64,000 nucleotides of DNA from Myxococcus terminator_A (GTDB lineage Bacteria; Myxococcota; Myxococcia; Myxococcales; Myxococcaceae), in the NCBI GenBank assembly GCA_049194865.1, contig JBLZWL010000089.1, positions 62,001 through 126,000 on the forward strand, given 5' to 3'. A program made the translations under genes and the position numbers. Position 1 is the stretch's first letter. Each line of letters opens with the position of its first letter. The notes beneath the pieces are model-generated. The model had not been told where the DNA came from. It saw nothing but the letters and a program-made list of their open reading frames with translations, and did not search any database. Shown one piece after another: positions 50,410-57,708 of the stretch.

Positions 50410-53355
50410 ATGGGCGGCGCGGCGGAGCTTTTCACGCGGCATGTCTTCCTCGACCTCGAGACAACGGGGTTGGATCCACGTGCCGACGAAATCATCGAGC
50501 TGGGGTGTCTCTTCTTCGAGAACGGACGCGAGGTGGACCGCTTCGCGCGGCTCTACTCGGCGTCGCGGCCCCTGCCTCTCACCATCCGACGGCTGACGGG
50601 CCTGACGGACGCGGACCTCGCGGGGCGGCCGCGCTTCGGCGCTGACATCGAGGAGCTGCGAAGTCGGCTCACGGGCTGGACGGTGGTGGCGCACAACGCG
50701 CCCTTCGAGAAGGGCTTCCTGCCGGACTTGCTGAATCCCATCCGCGCGCCGGTGCTCGACTCGTGCGAGTTGATGCACTACCTGCACCCGGAGCTGACCA
50801 GCCACTCGCTGGAGTCGCTGCTGCGCTGGGCGGGCCTGGGCATCCGCCAGCCGCACCGCGCGCTGTCCGACTGCGAGGCGGTGCACGCCGTGCTCGTGCA
50901 GACGATGGACCGCTTCGTGCGTGAGGGCCGGGGTGAGGATGTCTCGGACCTGCTGGCCACGTTGGACCCTCGGGCCGCGCGGCGGCTGGGGCCTCCGGAG
51001 ACGGACGGCGGCGCGTTCGACTACGAGGAGTGGCCGCTGTTGGAGCTGCTGTCGCGACTGAGCGAGGCCTGTCGGGCCGCTCCCGCGCAGCTGGCCCTGG
51101 AGACGCAGGGCTTCCTGCGCGGAAAGCCCGAGCGACGTCGGGCGGCCGGAGTGCCTTCCCTTCCCGAGCCCGAAGCCGAGGCGCCGGTGCTTCCGGTGCG
51201 GGCCGATGAAGTGACGGCGGTGTTGGGTGCGGGCGGGGCGCTGGAGCGGATGGACGAGGGCTTCCGGAGTCGGACCGCGCAGCTCGACATGGCGCAGGCG
51301 GTGGCGCGCGCGCTGTCGGACGGCGAGCAGGTGGCGGTGGAGGCGGGGACGGGGACGGGCAAGTCGCTCGCGTACCTGGCGCCCGCGGCCCTCTTCGCCG
51401 CGCGCAACGGGCGCAAGGTGGGCGTGGCTCCGCACACGAAGACGCTCCAGGACCAGCTGCTGGAGAAGGACCTGCCCCGGCTGCACAAGGCGATGGGCGG
51501 GACGTTCGGCTACGCGCTGCTCAAGGGGCAGTCGAACTACCTGTGCCGTCGCCGCGCGCTGGAGGCCACACGCGTGGAGCCGGGCATGGGGCACTCCGCG
51601 CGCGCGCCTCGCGCCTACCTGCGGGCGTACCTGCGCCGCAGCGTGGACGGGGACATGGACCGGCTGAGCCACTGGTTCCGCGAGCGCTTCCCCGTCCTGA
51701 TGGGCCTGACGCCCGCGGTGCGCTCCGAAGCCGCGACGACGCTGGGCGAGAAGTGCCCGCACTACCACCGCTGCTTCTACCACTCGGCGGTGGCCCAGGC
51801 GCGCGAGGCGGACGTGCTGGTCATCAACCAGTCGCTCGCCTTCGCGTGGCCCGCGCGCTACCCGAAGCTGGAGCACCTGGTCCTCGACGAGGCGCACGAG
51901 GTGGAGGACGTGGCCACCACGGCCCTCACCGTGGAGCTGTCGGACCTGGCCTTTCAGCGCCTCACCGAGCGACTGCACGGACGCGATGGACGCCATGGCC
52001 TCTTCGCGGAGCTGCGCCGGGCCCTCTCCGCGTCTCGTCGCGAGGAGTCGCGCGCGCTGATGGGCCAGGTGGAGGACGCGCTGCGCCGGCTGATGGACGA
52101 GGCGCGGGACTTGGGCGCCCGGGTGACGGAGCTGTGCGAGCCCTCGGCCACCACCGCGGGCGAGGACCCCGACGAGGGCGCGTATGCGCCGGAGCTGCGC
52201 GTGACGGAGGCGGTGCGCGCGCTGCCCACGTGGGAGCCGGTGCGTGACGGCCTGGAGCTGGTGCGCGGCGCGCTGCAGGCCCTGCACACGCTGCTCGCGG
52301 TGCGGGTGCTGGAGGCGCTGCCGGAGCTCGCCGCGAGGATGCCCGCGCTGGAGCGCGAGCTATCAGGCGCCACCACGGAGCTGGGAGAGCTGGCGACGCT
52401 GGCGCAGGAGCTCTCGGGCGAAGCAGCGGCGGGGCGGTGCTACTCCGCGACGGCCGAGCCTCGGCGGCAGCGCTGGAGCGTGGGCGCGCAGCCGGTGGAT
52501 GTGTCCTTCCATGTGTCGCGCGACTTCGCGGCGAACAAGCGCGCGTTGGTGCTGACCTCGGCCACGCTGGGGCCCACGAGCCAGGGCTCGGGAACGCCCT
52601 TCGTGTTGAAGCGACTGGGGCTGGATGGACGCGGCGACCGCCCCGCGCCCCGGCTGCTGCGCGCGCCCTCCCCCTTCCAGCTCCATGAGCAGGCGCTGGT
52701 GGTGCTCGTCACCGATGCTCCGCGCGCGCACGAGGAGCCCTTCATCGACTGGGCCGCGACGCGGATTTCAGGCCTCGCGCAGACGATGGGTGGACGACTC
52801 CTGGGCCTGTTCGCCTCCACGCGGCGCATGGAGCGCGTGGGCGCGGAGGCGAGGACGCGACTGGAGCCGCTGGGCATCGAAGTGCTGCGGCAATCGCGCG
52901 GGCACAGCCGCTCGCTGGCGGCCCGGCAGGAGCGCGACACGGGCACGGTGCTGCTGGGCACGAAGAGCTTCTGGCAAGGCGTGGACATCCCTGGGCGCGG
53001 CGTGGGCTGCGTCTTCATCGACAAGCTTCCGCTGGAGCCCGCGCTGCGTCCGCTGGTGGCCGCGCGTGAAGAGCCGCTGGCCCGCTCCGGTGGCGAGTAC
53101 CAGGGCTTCCTGCAGTACCGACTGCCGCGCGCGTTGCTGCTCCTGCGCCAGGGCGTGGGCCGACTCATCCGCTCCACCACGGACCGAGGCGTCGTCATCA
53201 TCGCGGACCCGGGCCACCCGAGCTACCGCGCGCACCTCATGGAAGCGCTCGAGGGCTATCGCGTGGAGGCGCTCCCGTGGGCCCAGGCGCGCCTGCGCAT
53301 CCACGCGGTGCTCAAGCAGACGGGGCTCACCGTGGACGTCGCCTCGCCACCGTGA
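50410..53355 (+). CDS. dinG: DinG-like helicase fused to a DnaQ-type 3'-5' exonuclease
   Basis: 981 residues. N-terminal DEDDh exonuclease (about 8-175): FLDLETTGLDP, VVAHNAPFEKGF and SHSLESLLRW with DCEAVHAV. C-terminal XPD/DinG superfamily-2 helicase (about 280-975): Walker A EAGTGTGKS, DEAH box LDEAHEVED and motif VI RQGVGRLIRS. Of the four iron-sulfur cysteines of E. coli DinG, NYLC, KC and RC are present but the second is Thr (TTLGEKC). Such fusions are known in Gram-positive DinG, where the cluster is absent. Probably helps resolve unusual DNA structures or repair intermediates. Confidence 0.93.
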   Translation: MGGAAELFTRHVFLDLETTGLDPRADEIIELGCLFFENGREVDRFARLYSASRPLPLTIRRLTGLTDADLAGRPRFGADIEELRSRLTGWTVVAHNAPFEKGFLPDLLNPIRAPVLDSCELMHYLHPELTSHSLESLLRWAGLGIRQPHRALSDCEAVHAVLVQTMDRFVREGRGEDVSDLLATLDPRAARRLGPPETDGGAFDYEEWPLLELLSRLSEACRAAPAQLALETQGFLRGKPERRRAAGVPSLPEPEAEAPVLPVRADEVTAVLGAGGALERMDEGFRSRTAQLDMAQAVARALSDGEQVAVEAGTGTGKSLAYLAPAALFAARNGRKVGVAPHTKTLQDQLLEKDLPRLHKAMGGTFGYALLKGQSNYLCRRRALEATRVEPGMGHSARAPRAYLRAYLRRSVDGDMDRLSHWFRERFPVLMGLTPAVRSEAATTLGEKCPHYHRCFYHSAVAQAREADVLVINQSLAFAWPARYPKLEHLVLDEAHEVEDVATTALTVELSDLAFQRLTERLHGRDGRHGLFAELRRALSASRREESRALMGQVEDALRRLMDEARDLGARVTELCEPSATTAGEDPDEGAYAPELRVTEAVRALPTWEPVRDGLELVRGALQALHTLLAVRVLEALPELAARMPALERELSGATTELGELATLAQELSGEAAAGRCYSATAEPRRQRWSVGAQPVDVSFHVSRDFAANKRALVLTSATLGPTSQGSGTPFVLKRLGLDGRGDRPAPRLLRAPSPFQLHEQALVVLVTDAPRAHEEPFIDWAATRISGLAQTMGGRLLGLFASTRRMERVGAEARTRLEPLGIEVLRQSRGHSRSLAARQERDTGTVLLGTKSFWQGVDIPGRGVGCVFIDKLPLEPALRPLVAAREEPLARSGGEYQGFLQYRLPRALLLLRQGVGRLIRSTTDRGVVIIADPGHPSYRAHLMEALEGYRVEALPWAQARLRIHAVLKQTGLTVDVASPP

Positions 53356-53396
53356 AGCTTCACAAGTCCGCTCCCGTGGACTCCTTCTTGGAGTCC
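53352..53396 (+). terminator. Palindrome and hairpin at the dinG 3' end
   Basis: Perfect 12-bp palindrome GTGAAGCTTCAC (53352-53363) spans the stop codon, followed by a 7-bp hairpin GGACTCC-TTCTT-GGAGTCC (53378-53396). No T-run, so a partial terminator or mRNA 3'-end structure. Confidence 0.4.
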
Positions 53397-53522
53397 TGGG
53401 ACGTGGTTCCCGCGCATTGCTTGATTCGTGCTTCGCGACACGCGCGGGAGTGCGTGGCGCGCGCCTTGCTCATCCACCTCGGGCATTGACGCGCGAGGCT
53501 GCCGACCCCACGCTTTCGACGC

Positions 53523-54344
53523 ATGGGACGGCACGCGGACAGAGTTCGTGGCGACGCCTTCCCTCGGGCTCCCACCCAGGAGGAGTGGGACGCGATGGGG
53601 CCCGAGGAGAGGGCGCAGGTGGTGGAGACACTGCCAGCGGAGGTGACGTACCGGGAGATGTCTCCGCCCGAGGGGGACTTGCATCAAGACGCGAAGCACC
53701 GCGTGCTGGATGTGCTGAGGCACCACTTCCGGCATCGACGGCGCAAGGCCTACGTCGGCTCGGAGCTGCCCGTGTATTACCCCGGGGAGCGCCGCTTCGC
53801 GCCCGACCTGCTCGTGGTGTTCGACGTCGAGCCACACCCACGCGAGAAGTGGCTGGTGAGCCACGAGGGCAAGGGCCTGGACTGGGTGATGGAGGTCCAC
53901 TCGGGCGGCAACCGGAAGAAGGACGCCGTGGTCAACGTGGAGCGGAACGCGCGGCTCGGCATCCGCGAGTACTTCATCTACGACGCGGGCCGGGAGCGAC
54001 TGGAGGGGTTCCGGCTGAAGTCCGCCAAGGCCAGGACCTACGTTCCCCTGAAGCCGAAGCAGGGACGGTTCACCTCGAAGGTGTTGGGGCTCGAGTTCGA
54101 GGTCCGTGGCGACAAGATGTTCGTCTGGACCGGCAAGACGCTGTTGCTCGAGTCCACGGAGATGATTGACCAGCTCAAGGCCCGGATGAAGCGGGCCGTA
54201 CTGCGCCGCCAAGCTGCGGCCCGTCGTCAACATCGGATGACGGTAAAGGCGCTCAAGGAAACCAACCAGCGCCGCAAGGACGCCGAGCAACAATTGGCGA
54301 AGGTGAAAGCCGAGCTCCGCAAGCTGCGTCCCCGGAAGCACTGA
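53523..54344 (+). CDS. Uma2-family (DUF820) putative nuclease-fold protein
   Basis: 273 residues. The Uma2 restriction-endonuclease-like core is visible (about 45-180): LPVYYPGERRFAPDLLVVFD supplies the PD, and WVMEVHSGGNRKKD with VERNARLGIREYFIYD supplies the E-x-K-like half. A basic coiled C-terminal tail of about 60 residues (KALKETNQRRKDAEQQLAKVKAELRKL) is unusual for the family. The family is common in myxobacteria and cyanobacteria; function is unproven. No partner gene. Confidence 0.82.
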   Translation: MGRHADRVRGDAFPRAPTQEEWDAMGPEERAQVVETLPAEVTYREMSPPEGDLHQDAKHRVLDVLRHHFRHRRRKAYVGSELPVYYPGERRFAPDLLVVFDVEPHPREKWLVSHEGKGLDWVMEVHSGGNRKKDAVVNVERNARLGIREYFIYDAGRERLEGFRLKSAKARTYVPLKPKQGRFTSKVLGLEFEVRGDKMFVWTGKTLLLESTEMIDQLKARMKRAVLRRQAAARRQHRMTVKALKETNQRRKDAEQQLAKVKAELRKLRPRKH

Positions 54345-54365
54345 CCGGGGACGACGGCGCGGGGC

Positions 54366-55106
54366 TCAGGCCTCCAGGCGCGCGCGGAAGCGGGACTCCA
54401 GCGCGCGCAGCTCGTCGAGCGATTCTCCCGACACCCCGGAGCGCTCCGCCGTCTCCACCGCCTTCGCCAGCACCCGAGCATCCTCCTCGCTCTGGTCCCT
54501 CAGCTTCTGCATCATGCTCCGCGTCGCGTCGAACAAGTCCCGCAGCTCGTCGCCATCGCGCAGGCCGTACTGCGGCGGGCGCAGCTTGCCATCGAGCACG
54601 TCGCCCACCATGCGGCGGATGCGCAGCAACGGCCCCGCCAACCGGTGCGTGACGACGATGGTGCCCAACGCCACCACGGCGATGAAGCCCACCAGGAAGG
54701 CCCCCAGCACCCACCACGTCGCGCGCTGACGCGACTCCAGCTCCGCTCGCTGCGCGACGATGGCGGCCCGCTCCTCCTCGTAGGCCGCGTCGATGCCTTG
54801 CGCCTTCTCCCGGAAGGTGGCCTCGAAGGTCGGGTCGTCCATCCGCGCCAGCAGCTCGTTGGACAGCGTGGCGCCGGACAACTCCCGGCTGACCTCGGCG
54901 GCCCGGGAGCGGGCTTCCACCGCCGTCGCCGTCTCCCGCATCAACGCCCAGGCGGAGCGCACCAGGAACACGCCCAGCAGGGCCGACAGCACCACCGTCA
55001 CTCCGACCATGTACGCGGTCAGCTTGAGCTGGAAGCCTGTATCCAGGAGGAAGTTACGCCAGCGCCGCTTCGGGGCCGCCGCGTGCGCCGTCGTGCTCGT
55101 CGTCAT
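54366..55106 (-). CDS. HAMP-domain membrane protein without an output domain
   Basis: 246 residues: membrane helix 1 (about 30-52), periplasmic helical domain (about 53-125), membrane helix 2 (about 128-150), HAMP (VTHRLAGPLLRIRRMVGDVLDGKL, about 152-205) and a short coiled coil. No kinase, cyclase or methyl-accepting module follows. It starts in the last bases of the HEAT-repeat gene (ATGA overlap), which suggests the two proteins act together. May pass a signal through interacting partners. Confidence 0.85.
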   Translation of the reverse strand: MTTSTTAHAAAPKRRWRNFLLDTGFQLKLTAYMVGVTVVLSALLGVFLVRSAWALMRETATAVEARSRAAEVSRELSGATLSNELLARMDDPTFEATFREKAQGIDAAYEEERAAIVAQRAELESRQRATWWVLGAFLVGFIAVVALGTIVVTHRLAGPLLRIRRMVGDVLDGKLRPPQYGLRDGDELRDLFDATRSMMQKLRDQSEEDARVLAKAVETAERSGVSGESLDELRALESRFRARLEA

Positions 55107-55852
55107 GTCTCGTTGCTCCACTCGAAGGTTTCCGCTGCTTCCTCCACCGCGCGCGGCACCAGCGCCTTGAGGAGGTCCGCGGGCTGCGCGCCCCCGGCCT
55201 TCACATCCACCTGCCCCAGCAGGGACAGGTCCGGGTAGCTCAGGCAGACGATGGCCACCCGCAACCCGCCCCCCTCCATCGCATGCACTTCCGGGGTGAT
55301 TCGGTAACCATGCACGCCCAGCTTCTTCAGCGCGCCCTTCGCCGCGGCCTTGGACTCCTTGGCCGGCGCCAAGAGCGCCCCCCGGCGAATCAGCCGCGAG
55401 CGCAGCCGCGCCTCGGTGGCCTTCACCAGCTCGGCCGGCAGCGAGCGCGTCAGGTCCTTCATCCCCTCCAGCGAGACGTAGAAGCGCGGAGGTCGCGCCT
55501 GGTACTCCTTCAGCGCGCTCACCGCCTCGCGCACTGCCGCCTGCACCGTCGCGTCCGCCTCCGTCTTGTGGGCCTCCAGACAGGGCAGCGCGGAGGACTC
55601 CTGCAGCTTCGCCAGGGACTTGGCGACGGCCGCGCGCACCAGCTCGCTCGGGTCCTTGAGGCCGCCACACAGGGGCGTCACCGCCTCCGGGTCCTCGGTG
55701 GCCCCCAGCACCAGGGCCGCCTGGGAGCGCGAGCGAGGGTCCTTGCCCTGGGTGAGCTGGCGCCCGAGGAACGCAAGCCGGGTGTCCCCCTGGGCGAGGG
55801 CCACACTGGGCGCGACGAGCAACACGAGGAGGGGGAGGGCAGGCAGCCGCAT
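55103..55852 (-). CDS. Secreted HEAT-repeat protein
   Basis: 249 residues. Signal peptide (MRLPALPLLVLLVAPSVALAQ). Residues about 25-115 contain two to three HEAT-like repeats (SRSQAALVLGATEDPEAVTPLCGGLKDPSELVRAAVAKSL). The remaining part is alpha/beta, unknown. Start ATG 55852 is chosen for the signal peptide; upstream codons are not needed. Stop overlaps the start of the HAMP gene, so the pair is translationally coupled. Confidence 0.82.
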   Translation of the reverse strand: MRLPALPLLVLLVAPSVALAQGDTRLAFLGRQLTQGKDPRSRSQAALVLGATEDPEAVTPLCGGLKDPSELVRAAVAKSLAKLQESSALPCLEAHKTEADATVQAAVREAVSALKEYQARPPRFYVSLEGMKDLTRSLPAELVKATEARLRSRLIRRGALLAPAKESKAAAKGALKKLGVHGYRITPEVHAMEGGGLRVAIVCLSYPDLSLLGQVDVKAGGAQPADLLKALVPRAVEEAAETFEWSNET

Positions 55853-56010
55853 GGCGGGGACGCCGGAGAGTGTAGCGCCGTCTGCCCGCTGACGAACAGT
55901 TGCAGGATTCCCAGTCCACGCGCACCCACCTCCCCTGCTTGCGTAGGCAGGGTGGATCCGACATGGGGCCATCCTGGGGTAACGTGCGCACGTCCAGGAG
56001 GGCATGCCCG

Positions 56011-56811
56011 GTGTCATTCGCTTCCCGGTTGGAAGGTCTGCTGCAGCAAGTGGGGTTGAGCGGCGTGGTGGAAGAGGTGCGTTCGCGCCTGGGCTATGCG
56101 CGTCCGCAGGCCCCTTCCCACAACGGTGCCGCCCATCCCTCACCTCGTCAGGTGGAGCGGCGGGAATCGCCGTCCCCTGCCCCCGTGGCCGTCGCGCCCC
56201 CCAGCGCGCCAGAGCCCACAAGAGTGGAGCGCACCCCGCGCCCTCGCCCCATCTCCGAGGCGGAGAACTCCCCCGCCACCGAAGCCGTCGCCGCTGACCC
56301 ACCGGCGCCACGTGCTCCGAAGGCAGCGAAGAAGACCCGGGCCGTGAAGTCCGCGAAGCCCGCCACCAAGGCCGCCAGCGCGAAGTCGGGCAAGAGCCCG
56401 GCCCGGAGCAAGGCCCGTGCGAAGAAGAAGAGCGAGGCCGCCCCCGCGTCCCAGGCCGCGTCCGCCGCGGACACGGGACAGGCCGTGGTCCAGTTGATGG
56501 AAGCGCTCCGCTCCCATCCCCGCCACGAGGAGCTGCGCTCCGCGGGCAAGCTGAAGGATCAGCTCGTGCGCTCGCTGATTCCGCTCTACCTCGCCCGAGC
56601 GGTGGAGCTGGACATGGAAGTGACGTCCGGAACGACGTCCCGCTTCTGGGGCGAGCTGGGCGTCACCTACGCCGCCCCCAACGCGGCCAAGGCCCTGCGC
56701 CTGCACGCCGGCTACGCGCAGGACACCAAGAAGGGAAAGGCCATCACGTCCAAGGGCGTCCAGTACGTCGAAGAGGCCTTGAAGCGCCTGCGCGAGAGCG
56801 CGGCCTCCTGA
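56011..56811 (+). CDS. Basic protein with histone-H1-like Lys/Ala/Pro tract
   Basis: 266 residues from the GTG at 56011, which has an AGGAGG ribosome site 9 bases upstream (55996-56001). N-terminal helix (MSFASRLEGLLQQVGLSGVVEEVRSRLG), a Pro-rich section, a Lys/Ala/Ser/Arg-rich tract (about residues 105-165, KKTRAVKSAKPATKAASAK) like eukaryotic H1 tails, and a folded C-terminal domain (about 180-265). Probably nucleic-acid binding by charge; no specific family. Divergent from the HEAT gene. Confidence 0.72.
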   Translation: MSFASRLEGLLQQVGLSGVVEEVRSRLGYARPQAPSHNGAAHPSPRQVERRESPSPAPVAVAPPSAPEPTRVERTPRPRPISEAENSPATEAVAADPPAPRAPKAAKKTRAVKSAKPATKAASAKSGKSPARSKARAKKKSEAAPASQAASAADTGQAVVQLMEALRSHPRHEELRSAGKLKDQLVRSLIPLYLARAVELDMEVTSGTTSRFWGELGVTYAAPNAAKALRLHAGYAQDTKKGKAITSKGVQYVEEALKRLRESAAS

Positions 56812-57101
56812 ATCGCGACGCCGTGAGCCACCGAGGCGACTGTCCGCCCGGTGGCACTCCGGCGTCGGCGTGGACCAGCAGGGGTTCGCTGGCGGACGAT
56901 CTTCCGGGCCTCGCGAGCGAGCGGCTGGCCCGTGCCAGGAGGTCTCCTAGATTGGCGCGGAGCAATGGCCACGACGCGCTCTTCACCCTGGACGGCTTGC
57001 CTCCATCTCTCCGCCTCCCTGCCCGGGATGGCGAGCGAGGGTGTGGACCGCCTCCAGGCTGAGGGGCCTTCCGGCCTCTGGGGGGTGGCGCGGGGTGGGG
57101 C
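56812..57101. other. Gene-free interval before the beta-helix gene
   Basis: 290 bases. Several short frames are open on both strands because of high GC; none has a ribosome site, conserved sequence or normal codon use. I see no promoter or RNA gene here that I can support. Confidence 0.6.
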
Positions 57102-57542
57102 ATGGGTCCAGACGCGCTGACCTTCTATCGGGCCGCGAGGCGGCTGAAGAGCCTGGGCGTGCCCGTGCTTCCGAGCATGGTGGCCGCCGTGGGTGACCGG
57201 CTCCTGCATTGCCACGTGGACATCGACGCGCGGCTGCATTCCACCGTGGGCCTGGGCTACGGCGGCGTGGGTGTGGTGGTGGCGCCGGGTGTGGAGGTGG
57301 GCGAGGGCAGCTTCCTCTCCCAGAACGTCAGCGTGGAGCCCCGGCGCGGCGAGGCCGGCGTCCCCCGCATCGGTCGCAACGTCTATGTCGGCGTGGGCGC
57401 GCAGATCATCGGCCCGGTGACGGTGGGAGACGGCGCGGTGATTGGCGCTGGAGCCCTGGTCATCTCGGATGTGCCCCCCATGGCCGTGGTGGCGGGAGCC
57501 CCGGCCCGGGTGGTGAAGCAGAAGGCCGCGAACGGACACTGA
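57102..57542 (+). CDS. Left-handed beta-helix protein, serine acetyltransferase-like
   Basis: 146 residues of hexapeptide repeats (VGLGYGGVGVVVAPGVEVGEGSF, VPRIGRNVYVGVGAQIIGPVTVGDGAVIGAGALVI) and the usual C-terminal VAGAPARVVK. It resembles the C-terminal half of CysE but lacks the N-terminal domain and the CysE histidines (the expected Asp-His and Arg-His positions are Gly and Val). An acyltransferase on another substrate is more likely than serine acetyltransferase. Confidence 0.75.
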   Translation: MGPDALTFYRAARRLKSLGVPVLPSMVAAVGDRLLHCHVDIDARLHSTVGLGYGGVGVVVAPGVEVGEGSFLSQNVSVEPRRGEAGVPRIGRNVYVGVGAQIIGPVTVGDGAVIGAGALVISDVPPMAVVAGAPARVVKQKAANGH

Positions 57543-57708
57543 GGGGCGGACCCCACGCAGGGCACGGGTGGCGTGTTCGCCGCCCCCCACCCCTCCTGCC
57601 GTCCAGGCATACGCGGGCTGTCGGAGTTTCCCCTCCCGGGCCGTCCGCCCCCCTATGCAACCTCCAAGAACTCCTGCGCGGCCTCCTCTTGTGGCATATA
57701 CCCACACC

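Noticed and set aside
56004..56297. Short plus-strand frame starting at ATG 56004 next to AGGAGG
   Set aside because: It ends after 97 codons and has no conserved sequence; the GTG at 56011 in another frame gives a complete 266-residue protein from the same ribosome site.
56823..57120. Short frames in the gap before the beta-helix gene
   Set aside because: No ribosome site, domain or normal codon use; treated as gene-free.
57102..57542. Naming the beta-helix gene cysE
   Set aside because: The catalytic histidines and N-terminal domain of serine acetyltransferase are missing.
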